Part shown: in pieces, positions 17,985 to 25,954 of the stretch
Layout of the letters: each line of letters begins with the position of its first letter
Position numbering within the stretch: position 1 is the stretch's first letter
Assembly (NCBI GenBank): GCA_964596185.1
Contig: CAZQUE010000017.1
Coordinates: 7,721 to 71,720, forward strand
Reading direction: 5' to 3'
Source: DYKG01 sp964596185
Lineage (GTDB): Bacteria > Muiribacteriota > Ozemobacteria > Ozemobacterales > Ozemobacteraceae
DNA length: 64,000 nucleotides
Made by a program: the position numbers and the translations under genes
The notes under the pieces: model-generated
The model's database searches: none
Told to the model about the DNA's origin: nothing
Seen by the model: only the letters and a program-made list of their open reading frames with translations

Positions 17985-18320
17985 ATGCCATACGATTCTT
18001 TTAAAAATAGATCGCAGATCTTCAAAGCGCTTGCCCACCCAACAAGGCTTTTTATTGTCGATAAACTCTCTGAAAAAGAGTGCTGTGTGTGTGAATTCGT
18101 TAATGAATTGAATGTTGATTTTTCGACAGTTTCCCGACATTTGGCAGTTTTGAAAAATGCCGGGATCATCGCTGATGAAAAGCGTGGGCAACAGGTTTTC
18201 TATAAGTTGCTTATGACTTGTGTCTGTTCTTTCAATCGATGTATCGACAGCTTTTTAAAGGCTCATGAAACGCCGCCTGAAGTTTGTCTGGAATGCAATC
18301 TTTCCGGAGAAAAGCAGTGA
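17985..18320 (+). CDS. arsR: ArsR/SmtB-family transcriptional repressor
   Basis: 111 residues with a winged helix-turn-helix: ALAHPTRLFIVDKL, then STVSRHLAVLKNAGII as the recognition region, and RGQQVFYKL as the wing. The ECCVCEF segment (residues about 31-37) places a Cys-x-Cys in the alpha-3 position used by ArsR proteins of the As(III)-binding E. coli type (ELCVCDL). Further Cys residues occur near the C-terminus (TCVCSF, VCLECN) and could add ligands. It probably represses its own operon until trivalent arsenic or a related soft metal binds. Strong SD; the stop overlaps the permease GTG. Confidence 0.93.
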   Translation: MPYDSFKNRSQIFKALAHPTRLFIVDKLSEKECCVCEFVNELNVDFSTVSRHLAVLKNAGIIADEKRGQQVFYKLLMTCVCSFNRCIDSFLKAHETPPEVCLECNLSGEKQ

Positions 18321-19621
18321 ATGTCTGGAAAAATGAATGGAAAAGCTTTTTAACTGTAGCAGTTGTTTTTCTCGCCTGTTATTATCTGCCTGTTGGCACG
18401 CCAAGGTTTGATAATGCAGTGCTCGAAGCATTTCATCTGGTAAAGTGGTATGCTCAGGAACACGTTTTGCTCTGTCTGGTTCCGGCTTTTTTTATTGCCG
18501 GTGCAGTAGGGGTTTTTGTCAGTCAGGCCTCAGTGATGAAATATCTTGGCGCAAAAGCCAATAAGATTTTAGCCTATGGTGTAGCGGCCGTTTCAGGCAG
18601 TATTCTAGCTGTTTGCTCATGTACGATTCTTCCGCTTTTTTCCGGAATCTACCGCATGGGTGCTGGTCTTGGTCCTGCCTGTGCTTTTCTCTACAGTGGA
18701 CCTGCGGTCAATATTCTGGCAATTGTTTTGACTGCGAGAATACTAGGCATGGAGTTGGGTATTGCCCGAGCTCTGGGTGCCGTTCTTTTCAGTATCATCA
18801 TTGGTTTGCTGATGCACTTTATCTTTCGCGAGGAAGAAGAGGCAAAAGCTGCTGCCCAAATGGCGATGCCTGAGCCTGAAGTTAAGCGTAACCTGCTTCA
18901 AAATGGCCTTTATTTCGCATCGATGGTTGGCATTCTTGTGTTCGCCAACTGGGGCAGGCCGCAGGAAACAGAAGGCCTTTGGGCAACCATTTACGGTGCC
19001 AAATGGATGATAACCGGTGTTTTTTATCTGGTATTTTCTTTGATTTTAACAATCTGGTTTGAGCTCAAGGCTTGGAAAGCCGTTCTTTCTGTCGCTGCAG
19101 TAGGCATTTCCGGCTTTGTTTATCCCGAATATCCTCTAATCCCTTTCACTGTTGGTTCCATGGCCCTTACATTGTTTACCAGCACTCAAGAGGGTGAACT
19201 TTCTGACTGGTTTAACATGTCCTGGGATTTCGCCAAAAAAATCCTGCCACTTCTGCTTTTTGGTGTAGTAATCGCTGGCGCATTGCTTGGCCGGGTCGGT
19301 CAGGAAGGCTTGATCCCCTCTGAGTGGGTCGCTAAAGCTGTTGGTGGCAATTCTTTATGGGCCAATTTCTTCGCATCTTTTGCTGGTGCGTTCATGTATT
19401 TTGCTACACTGACTGAAGTTCCTATTTTGCAGGGTCTTATCGGCAGCGGTATGGGAAAAGGCCCGGCATTGGCCCTTCTTCTTGCCGGTCCGGCTTTGAG
19501 CCTGCCCAATATGCTGGTTATCAGAAGCGTTCTCGGCACAAAAAAAACGGCTGTTTTTGTTTCACTGGTAATCATCATGGCTACAATCAGTGGTCTGATT
19601 TTTGGAACTATATTCCCCTGA
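18317..19621 (+). CDS. PF03773-family permease, ArsP-like
   Basis: 434 residues and roughly 10 membrane segments. The motif CSCTILPLFSGIYRMGAGLG followed by FLYSGPAVNI is characteristic of the PF03773 (ArsP_1/DUF318) permeases, and is repeated in divergent form near the C-terminus (PALALLLAGPALSLPNML). Some members export trivalent organoarsenicals; others are linked to other metals. GTG at 18317 is chosen because it overlaps the arsR stop (GTGA) and is preceded by CGGAGA; an upstream ATG at 18284 lies inside arsR. Its position between arsR and thioredoxin-fold genes supports an arsenic-related role. Confidence 0.88.
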   Translation: MNVWKNEWKSFLTVAVVFLACYYLPVGTPRFDNAVLEAFHLVKWYAQEHVLLCLVPAFFIAGAVGVFVSQASVMKYLGAKANKILAYGVAAVSGSILAVCSCTILPLFSGIYRMGAGLGPACAFLYSGPAVNILAIVLTARILGMELGIARALGAVLFSIIIGLLMHFIFREEEEAKAAAQMAMPEPEVKRNLLQNGLYFASMVGILVFANWGRPQETEGLWATIYGAKWMITGVFYLVFSLILTIWFELKAWKAVLSVAAVGISGFVYPEYPLIPFTVGSMALTLFTSTQEGELSDWFNMSWDFAKKILPLLLFGVVIAGALLGRVGQEGLIPSEWVAKAVGGNSLWANFFASFAGAFMYFATLTEVPILQGLIGSGMGKGPALALLLAGPALSLPNMLVIRSVLGTKKTAVFVSLVIIMATISGLIFGTIFP

Positions 19622-19636
19622 CGGAGGTAATTTAAA

Positions 19637-19867
19637 ATGAAAATTCAAATTCTTGGAACCGGTTGTCCTTCTTGCGCCAAACTTGCTCAAAACGCTAAAC
19701 AGGCTGCTACTGAAGCCGGCGTAGACTTCGAAATCGAAAAGGTTACCGACATCAACCAGATAACCGCTTTCGGTGTAATGATGACCCCAGCGCTTGCTGT
19801 TGATGGTCAGGTTAAAATTGTCGGCAAGGTCGCTTCTCCTGAAGAAATAAAAAAAGTTCTAAAGTAG
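19637..19867 (+). CDS. Small thioredoxin-fold protein (thioredoxin_3 type)
   Basis: 76 residues forming a minimal thioredoxin/glutaredoxin-like fold, with CPSC at residues 10-13 and a cis-Pro loop in MMTPALAVDG. Such proteins, often called redox-active disulfide protein 2, regularly follow PF03773 permease genes. It may supply reducing power or hand thiol-bound metal to the permease. It begins 16 bases after the permease stop with a strong SD (GGAGGT). Confidence 0.9.
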   Translation: MKIQILGTGCPSCAKLAQNAKQAATEAGVDFEIEKVTDINQITAFGVMMTPALAVDGQVKIVGKVASPEEIKKVLK

Positions 19868-19998
19868 ATATGACGCAAAATCAGGATTGCATCAATAGAG
19901 CAACTTCTAATTCTTTACTTTGCTGATTCGCACCAGGAACATGGTTCACAAACTTGTTGCTGTATATAGCTTTTAAAGGGAATTTGGGAGCACCAAAA

Positions 19999-20454
19999 AT
20001 GAAAAAAATTCTGACTGTGATCTTTCTGTTTGCTTTTGCAATGGCCTCTTTTGCACAAACCGCATCTTCTACACCTGAAACCATGAAAAAAATGCCACGC
20101 CTGGTAGATTTCGGCTCAAAGCAATGCCGTGCCTGCAAAGCCATGGAACCAGTTCTTGAAACCTGCAAAGAAAAATATGCCGATAAATTCAAAACTGAAT
20201 TTGTCGATGTCTGGCAGCCCGAAAATCAGACTCTTGCCCAGGCAAACAATATTCAATCCATCCCGACCCAGGTCTTTTTCAACGAAGATAACAAGGAGCT
20301 GTCCCGTCATACAGGCTTTATTTCAGAAGAAGGTATCCTGACTAAATGGTCAGAACTGGGATTTTCCTTTACTACAGCTAAAACCGAAGAAAGTCAGCCG
20401 GCTTCTGCTGCAACCGGAGAAGAAAAACAACCCTCTACAGAAAACAAGGAATGA
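19999..20454 (+). CDS. Secreted thioredoxin-fold protein
   Basis: 151 residues: a cleavable signal peptide (about 1-19, ending ASFA), then a thioredoxin domain with active site CRAC (residues 43-46) and cis-Pro in QSIPTQVFF. The C-terminal tail is rich in Glu, Ser and Ala. The start at 19999 follows TTGGGAG; an upstream in-frame TTG would spoil the signal peptide. It overlaps the next gene by four bases. The periplasmic site suggests it takes electrons from the CcdA/ArsG-like membrane protein two genes downstream. The 131-base gap before it may hold an internal promoter, but none is convincing. Confidence 0.88.
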   Translation: MKKILTVIFLFAFAMASFAQTASSTPETMKKMPRLVDFGSKQCRACKAMEPVLETCKEKYADKFKTEFVDVWQPENQTLAQANNIQSIPTQVFFNEDNKELSRHTGFISEEGILTKWSELGFSFTTAKTEESQPASAATGEEKQPSTENKE

Positions 20455-20945
20455 TTAAGATATTCGAGCGCTATAAAGACCATCTGACCAGAATTCTGCT
20501 CGCTTTTGTGATTTTTTCCGTTGGCTTTGCCTTTGGCAAACACAGTGTTAAAGTTCCAAATGCCGATTCTGGTCAGGTGCCCTCAACAGTTCAGAGTGCG
20601 TCTCCTACCGGAGAAAACCTGGTAAGGCTCTATTACATGCACGCGATGTTTCGCTGTGTCACCTGCAACAGCATCGAGGCACAGGCCAAAAAGCTTGCTG
20701 AAACTGAATTTTCTTCAGAGCTTGCAGCCAAAAGAATCGTCTGGGAAGAAGTAAACTTTCAGCAGAATCAGCAACTTGCGACAAAATTTGATGTTGTTTC
20801 AAGCTGCATTGTTGTCACTGTTGAAAAAAACGGCTATATAGAAAGCTTTGAACGCCTTGATCAGGTCTGGACTCTCCTTGAAAAGCCTGATGAATTTAAC
20901 GCTTATATTCGCACGGCAATACAAAAAGCACTTTCAAACATATAA
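20451..20945 (+). CDS. ArsF-like thioredoxin-fold protein (nitroreductase-subunit family)
   Basis: 164 residues with one N-terminal membrane segment (about 13-29) and an extracytoplasmic domain containing FRCVTCNSIEAQA (Cys69, Cys72) and a later SSCIVV cysteine. This layout matches what databases name the ArsF family, described with aromatic organoarsenical resistance (arsEFG). I recall that family name but cannot check it here. The fold appears thioredoxin-like, with CVTC as redox pair. It overlaps the upstream thioredoxin gene (ATGA) and lies nine bases before the ArsG-like gene, so the three are probably one redox unit. Confidence 0.75.
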   Translation: MIKIFERYKDHLTRILLAFVIFSVGFAFGKHSVKVPNADSGQVPSTVQSASPTGENLVRLYYMHAMFRCVTCNSIEAQAKKLAETEFSSELAAKRIVWEEVNFQQNQQLATKFDVVSSCIVVTVEKNGYIESFERLDQVWTLLEKPDEFNAYIRTAIQKALSNI

Positions 20946-20954
20946 GAGGTCAAA

Positions 20955-21638
20955 ATGGATTGGATTAGTCTTTCTACTGCTGCCTGGCTGGGTATATTGA
21001 CGGCAATCAGTCCTTGCCCTTTGGCAACCAATGTTGCCGCAATCTCTTTCATCGGCCGTCAAATGGGCAATAAGCTGGCAATATTCCTTTCCGGCATTCT
21101 TTACACTTCCGGGCGAGTTATCGCTTATTTGCTGCTTGGCTATCTGATATCTTCGGGACTTTTCGCCACCGGCCAGATTTCGCGATTCCTGCAGAATTAT
21201 CTCAATGACATTCTTGGTCCTTTATTAATCATTTTGGGAATGATTTTGCTCAATCTCATCGGTCATGGCGTGAGTATTCAGCTGGCTGGTGCCGGAATCC
21301 AGCAGAAAGCCGCCAAAAATGGCGCCCTTTACGCTCTTCCTCTCGGAATTCTTTTTGCCCTCTCCTTCTGCCCGGTTTCAGCCGGCCTGTTCTTTGGTGC
21401 TTTGATTCCGTTAACCTTAAAAAACAACTCCCCTTTGACTCTGCCTCTGATTTACGGTGTCGGCACCGCAATTCCGGTTGTTTTTTTCGCTTTTCTGGTT
21501 GCTTACAGCAGTGAAATGCTTGGCAAGGCTTTCAACAGCCTGAATAAAATAGAAGCCTTCGTCAGACTTTTTACTGGTTTTATTTTTATTGTCGCCGGTA
21601 TTTATTACTGTCTTGCCCATATCTACGGCATTTTTTAA
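20955..21638 (+). CDS. CcdA/DsbD-like membrane protein, ArsG-like
   Basis: 227 residues with six membrane segments. The two half-repeats each carry a Cys-Pro: SPCPLATN (Cys21) in the first helix and FCPVSAG (about Cys133) in the fourth, the pair that relays electrons across the membrane in CcdA/DsbD proteins. GRVIAYLLLGY is also typical. Databases call close relatives in ars operons ArsG-family transporters; alternatively it simply reduces the periplasmic thioredoxin-fold proteins encoded just upstream. I favour electron transfer on motif grounds, with low certainty. Confidence 0.82.
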   Translation: MDWISLSTAAWLGILTAISPCPLATNVAAISFIGRQMGNKLAIFLSGILYTSGRVIAYLLLGYLISSGLFATGQISRFLQNYLNDILGPLLIILGMILLNLIGHGVSIQLAGAGIQQKAAKNGALYALPLGILFALSFCPVSAGLFFGALIPLTLKNNSPLTLPLIYGVGTAIPVVFFAFLVAYSSEMLGKAFNSLNKIEAFVRLFTGFIFIVAGIYYCLAHIYGIF

Positions 21639-21653
21639 CGGGAAAAGGAAAAA

Positions 21654-22088
21654 ATGAAAAAAAGAGTTTTGTTCCTATGTACCGGCAATTCCTGCCGCAG
21701 TCAAATGGCTGAGGGCTGGGCAAGACATTTTCATTCTAACTGGCTCGAAGCCTCATCGGCTGGCGTTGAAAAACATGGCATGAACCATTATGCCATTCAG
21801 GTTATGAAAGAATCTGGCGTTGATATTTCTTCTCACACTTCAAAAATCCTGAATGAATTGCCAGATCTGCAATTTGACCTGGTTATTACAGTATGTGGAA
21901 ATGCCAATGAGCGTTGCCCGATTTTTCCCGGCAAAACCCGCGTAGTTCACGTTCCTTTTGATGACCCACCGGCGTTGGCAAAGCAATTAACTCACCCTGA
22001 GCAGATTTTGAACTGTTACAGAAAGGTTAGAGACCAGATTAAAAACTTTGTTGAAAATGACCTGAAAGGAATTTTTTCAAATGACTGA
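21654..22088 (+). CDS. arsC: Arsenate reductase, low-molecular-weight phosphatase type
   Basis: Reduces arsenate to arsenite in the cytoplasm. 144 residues with the P-loop CTGNSCRS (Cys9 to Ser16) of LMW tyrosine phosphatases and two extra cysteines, Cys81 and Cys88 in VCGNANERC, at the spacing of the thioredoxin-coupled S. aureus-type enzyme. HVPFDDPPALAK contains the catalytic acid (DP). It is preceded by AAAAGGAAAAA and lies 15 bases after the ArsG-like gene, the last gene of the operon. No clear terminator follows. Confidence 0.95.
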   Translation: MKKRVLFLCTGNSCRSQMAEGWARHFHSNWLEASSAGVEKHGMNHYAIQVMKESGVDISSHTSKILNELPDLQFDLVITVCGNANERCPIFPGKTRVVHVPFDDPPALAKQLTHPEQILNCYRKVRDQIKNFVENDLKGIFSND

Positions 22089-22182
22089 TATCAAGTTTTC
22101 AGAAGTCCGAGAAAATTTTATTTAGCATGGATAAAATGAAAGTCAGGTTTAAGAATATTCATGACAAAATTAAATTGTAGCC

Positions 22183-22830
22183 TTATTGTGAGATTATGAC
22201 GACCAGGCCGACGACGAAGGCGGTAAGTGCGGCGAGCAGCAATATGGTGGCGACAGTTCCCACCCAGAATTCGCGAAAAACGTCAGCCCAGCCCCAGGCT
22301 CGGTAATCGGCGCTTGGGTTCTGATTGAAGAGTCTGATTTTGGTAACTTTTTCTTCGCAGGCTAGAAAGAACTGGCAGCCAATCAGATCCGCAATTTTCC
22401 GGGCGAGCTTGTTTGCTTCATCGGGGCCTTTGTCGAAGAAATCGGAAATCTGCTCTTCTCTGCCGGAATGAAACAGCATCATGACTTTGTAGTTCCACCA
22501 GGTGCGTATGCGATCGCGATTTTGCCGCCCCTGCACATAAATCGCGGCAATATCGGCAAATTTGCCGACCAGTTCGTTTTGTTGATTTTGCGCATACTTT
22601 TTGAAAAAATGAATCTCTGAAGTGTTTGCGTCGAAGAACCATCCGGTTTCAAGATTGAAAAGAAGCTTAAAAAACATGGGAACGCCTGATAATCCGGCAA
22701 CAAAAAGAGCAATTGCAATGGCTGAGTAGCTTTTTAGAAACCAGATGAAACCGAATATAACCAGCAGGAATGAAAGAAAAATCAGGGCAGGCAACGCCGC
22801 AATTTGCCGACTCTGAAATTTTATCTTCAA
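22183..22830 (-). CDS. Hypothetical membrane protein
   Basis: 215 residues. Two hydrophobic segments near the N-terminus (about 13-31 and 36-57), a soluble central domain, and a final hydrophobic segment (about 190-213). The soluble part contains GWFFDANTSEI and a W-rich RTWWNYKVMMLF stretch. The general layout, membrane hairpin then beta-rich domain, is seen in many PH-like membrane proteins, but no family was recognised. The TTG start is supported by GAGG seven bases upstream. It lies 117 bases downstream of the AAA ATPase on the same strand; a functional link is unproven. Confidence 0.65.
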   Translation of the reverse strand: MKIKFQSRQIAALPALIFLSFLLVIFGFIWFLKSYSAIAIALFVAGLSGVPMFFKLLFNLETGWFFDANTSEIHFFKKYAQNQQNELVGKFADIAAIYVQGRQNRDRIRTWWNYKVMMLFHSGREEQISDFFDKGPDEANKLARKIADLIGCQFFLACEEKVTKIRLFNQNPSADYRAWGWADVFREFWVGTVATILLLAALTAFVVGLVVIISQ

Positions 22831-22947
22831 TGCTTTACCTCATGGGAATGGTCTTTTTGCGAATTGCTGAAATTCATTTTACCCTGTGAAAAATCCAGGC
22901 CTATCTCAAGCAACAAGCTCGCGAATTGTTTTTACCAGCAAAACAAA

Positions 22948-24147
22948 CTAGCATTGGGGATCGACATCTCCAAAAAAGCCCTGTTTCCAAAGATAGCCCA
23001 TTTTGTCGCCATCTTTCATGTATTCAGCGATCTGCTTATTCTCATTGGCTCTTTTAATCGTTGTGTAACCATCGTTTTTTTCCAGCCAGAAAACTTCATC
23101 AATCCTCACGGCATTGAGAAAGTCAGGTGAATGCGTCGAAACGAAAACCTGGCCGCCTCTTCTGGCATAAGCCCTGAATTCTTCTGCCAGCTTGAGCAAA
23201 AGCTTCGGATAGAGCTGGTTTTCAGGCTCTTCAACGCAAAGCAACGGGTGTGGTTTTGGGTCGTAAAGCAAAGTAAGATAAGCGAGCATTTTAATCGTGC
23301 CGTCAGAAACGTATCTCGCCAAAAAAGGGTCTTCAAAGGCGCCATCCTGAAACTTGAGTAAAACGCGGCCTTCTTCAGTGACTTTTGCTTCAACTTTTTC
23401 AATGCCCGGCACGCGTTGTTTCAGCAGAGTAAGAATTTTACTGAAAATGTCTTTATGATTTCTGTAGAGAAATTCTATTACCAGTGACAGGTTTTCACCT
23501 TCTCTGGAAAGGTGCTCGGCGAAACCGGCTTCTTGCTCGGGTCGTGCTTTGCTTATGTGAAAATCAGAAATGTGCCAGTTTTCAATTAAATTACCAATCG
23601 CCACAACTGCCGGGGAGCGCTCAAATTGAGAAAGGCCCTTTATCGCGAGAATATCATCGGATTTTAAGGTTTGCTCTTCACGGGTTAAATCCTGATCATT
23701 ATCGGCATTTGAAAGATAGTCCAACTCATTGGTTATGGCCAGTCCTTTGCCTCTGCTGAAATCCAGAAAATGCCAGGGCTGGCCTTTGCGCCCGCGTCTG
23801 TATTTTAGAATTTCCCGCTCAACGAAGGCCCGGTCTTTGCTCGCGTTAACTCTTAAAATATAGGTTATCAGCGGACTATCAGGCTTTGTGCGAAACTTTA
23901 TTTCAATTTCAATCGGCCCTTTGGTTCCTCGGCTGCGAATCTCTTCAAAACCCCGGCTGCCGCCAAATCTGGCAATGGCAGTGTTGACATTACTTATTAT
24001 TGCTTCGCGCAAAAAACTAAATACGCTGAATATCATGCTTTTACCTGAACCGTTAGCGCCGACAATTACGCAAAACTGCGGAATATTCCTCATTGAGGTG
24101 TTTTTGAGGGCCTTAAAATTTTTTAGAGAAATCGATTCAATTTTCAT
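22948..24147 (-). CDS. AAA-family ATPase, RecF/SMC-like (COG4637/AAA_21 type)
   Basis: 399 residues. N-terminal IESISLKNFKALKNT leads to Walker A GANGSGKS. The C-terminal half has the ABC-type signature region (LARYVSDGTIKMLAYLTLL), Walker B LLCVEEPENQLYP and the switch VFVSTHSPDFLN. Proteins of this predicted-ATPase group often occur in defence islands or as solitary housekeeping ATPases. It stands back to back with the type III restriction-modification genes, which raises but does not prove a defence role. Start ATG 24147 is preferred because the family begins with M-K-I; the frame extends to 24180. No DUF4276 partner lies downstream. Confidence 0.82.
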   Translation of the reverse strand: MKIESISLKNFKALKNTSMRNIPQFCVIVGANGSGKSMIFSVFSFLREAIISNVNTAIARFGGSRGFEEIRSRGTKGPIEIEIKFRTKPDSPLITYILRVNASKDRAFVEREILKYRRGRKGQPWHFLDFSRGKGLAITNELDYLSNADNDQDLTREEQTLKSDDILAIKGLSQFERSPAVVAIGNLIENWHISDFHISKARPEQEAGFAEHLSREGENLSLVIEFLYRNHKDIFSKILTLLKQRVPGIEKVEAKVTEEGRVLLKFQDGAFEDPFLARYVSDGTIKMLAYLTLLYDPKPHPLLCVEEPENQLYPKLLLKLAEEFRAYARRGGQVFVSTHSPDFLNAVRIDEVFWLEKNDGYTTIKRANENKQIAEYMKDGDKMGYLWKQGFFGDVDPQC

Positions 24148-24375
24148 TTTTTTACCCGCAAGACTCTGTAAGCTCTTCAAGAAGGTATACCGTTTCCTCT
24201 TTTATTAGTCAATTTAAGTCAATCAAAATCAGCGATTTCTCAGACCCAGATGCAAAAAGGCACTTCTCAAATTGTCATTTTATCGTTGCAATATTGCTGA
24301 TTTTGCGCGAAAATGCAGCTGTGCCGATTGCAAGGCCGGTAAAACTCAAAAAACATAGAAGCGCAGGGTCATACA

Positions 24376-25953
24376 ATGCCAACACTTGACTGGATCGGAA
24401 AAAAAGCCGTGGTTAATCATCATCGCCAGGTGCCTTTTCACCTGTTAAAAAAACGGGAAGATCTCTCCTGCGGCGATCCGGACAGCGGCAATCTGCTGGT
24501 ACAGGCCGACAACCTTCTGGCCCTCAAAGCTCTTTTACCCTATTACGCCGGTCAGGTTAAATGCGTATACATTGATCCGCCATACAATACCGGCAATGAA
24601 GGCTGGGTTTATAACGACAATGTGAACAGCCCTGAAATGAAGGCCTGGCTCGGCAAAACCGTTGGCAAAGAAGCCGAAGATTTAACCCGCCATGACAAAT
24701 GGCTTTGCATGATGTATCCAAGACTGCAGTTGCTGCGAGATTTTCTTTCTGAAGACGGCGCAATTTTTATTAGCATCGATGACAATGAAGTAAATGGTCT
24801 GAGATTTATTTGTGATGAGATTTTTGGCCAAAACAATTTTGTCGCGAGCGTTATTTGGCAAAAAAGAACATCCCCAGATGCTCGAATTCATCTAGGGCCA
24901 GCACACGATTATATTTTGATTTATAGAAAATCAACCTTGGTGTCATTTAAAAAACTCTCTATTTCAGTCGCTCAGGAATGCAATTTTAAAAATCCTGATG
25001 ATGACACGAGAGGACCTTGGGCTTCTACAGATTTTACCGCACAAGGTTGGCGACCAAATCAAATGTATAAAATTGTAACTCCATCAGGAAAGACCTACGA
25101 ACCTCCTCCCGGTCGGTGTTGGTCTAACATTGAAGAAGAATTTGAAAAATTAAAGGAAGATAACCGCATTTGGTTTGGAAAAAAGGGTGATTCTAGGCCT
25201 AGAGTTAAAAACTTCATTTCAGAATCTTCTGGTATATCTTCTTGGACTTGGTGGCCAAATGCGGAAGTCGGTCATAATCAGGAAGCAAAAAAAGAGATAA
25301 ACTCCATCATTGGCTCAGGGAACCCATTTGATACTCCAAAGCCTGTTCGTTTGATCAAAAGAATTTTAGAATTGATTACCGAGAAAGATTCGCTGATTCT
25401 AGATTCTTTTGCGGGTAGCGGCACAACCGGTCATGCCGTTTTGGCGCAAAACAAGGCAGACAAAGGCTCTCGTCGATTTATTCTGGTTGAAATGGATTCA
25501 AAGATTTGTAATGAAATTACTGCTGCTAGACTTTCAAAAGTGATTACAGGCTACGGTAAAGAGTCGGGGCTGGGGGGCGGCTTTTCTTATTGCGAGCTTG
25601 GTTCGCCGCTTTTTGATGAGACCGGCCAGATAAAACCTGAAGTTACTTTTCATGATCTGGCCAGACATGTTTTCTTTACCGAAACCGGCAGCCCGTTAGC
25701 CGAAAAGGCAGAGAAAAACTTTCCTCTTTTAGGCGTTGTTAACGGGGTTGCGGTTTATCTCTTGTATAACGGCGTTCTTAAAGATAAGCGGCCTGACAGC
25801 GGTAATGTTTTAACTGTTCCGGTCTTGCATTCATTACCGCCGCATGATGGCCCCAAAGTGATTTACGGTGTCGGTTGCCGCATTGGTGCGACCCGCCTGG
25901 CACAGGAAGGCATAACCTTTCATCAAATTCCTTATGCTATAAAGGTTTCCTGA
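24376..25953 (+). CDS. mod: Type III restriction-modification methyltransferase (Mod), N6-adenine
   Basis: 525 residues. Beta-class amino-methyltransferase with motif IV VYIDPPYNTGN (DPPY at residues 67-70) preceding motif I DSFAGSGTTGHAVL (about 341-354), as in Mod proteins. The region between (about residues 155-340, bases 24840-25400) is the target-recognition part and is visibly more AT-rich, with codon use unlike the flanks, as expected for a swapped specificity domain. The gene is followed after one base by res. It methylates the recognition site and gives specificity to the complex. Confidence 0.93.
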   Translation: MPTLDWIGKKAVVNHHRQVPFHLLKKREDLSCGDPDSGNLLVQADNLLALKALLPYYAGQVKCVYIDPPYNTGNEGWVYNDNVNSPEMKAWLGKTVGKEAEDLTRHDKWLCMMYPRLQLLRDFLSEDGAIFISIDDNEVNGLRFICDEIFGQNNFVASVIWQKRTSPDARIHLGPAHDYILIYRKSTLVSFKKLSISVAQECNFKNPDDDTRGPWASTDFTAQGWRPNQMYKIVTPSGKTYEPPPGRCWSNIEEEFEKLKEDNRIWFGKKGDSRPRVKNFISESSGISSWTWWPNAEVGHNQEAKKEINSIIGSGNPFDTPKPVRLIKRILELITEKDSLILDSFAGSGTTGHAVLAQNKADKGSRRFILVEMDSKICNEITAARLSKVITGYGKESGLGGGFSYCELGSPLFDETGQIKPEVTFHDLARHVFFTETGSPLAEKAEKNFPLLGVVNGVAVYLLYNGVLKDKRPDSGNVLTVPVLHSLPPHDGPKVIYGVGCRIGATRLAQEGITFHQIPYAIKVS

Positions 25954-25954
25954 C

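Noticed and set aside
19868..19998. A separate promoter between the small thioredoxin and the secreted thioredoxin
   Set aside because: No pair of -35/-10 boxes with acceptable spacing was found.
22183..24147. AAA ATPase and membrane protein as a two-gene abortive-infection (ATPase plus TOPRIM/DUF4276) system
   Set aside because: The neighbour is a membrane protein without TOPRIM-like motifs, and the gap is 117 bases.
24148..24375. Divergent promoter between AAA ATPase and mod
   Set aside because: One must exist, but no hexamer pair was convincing enough to report; the repeated GTCAAT words are short.
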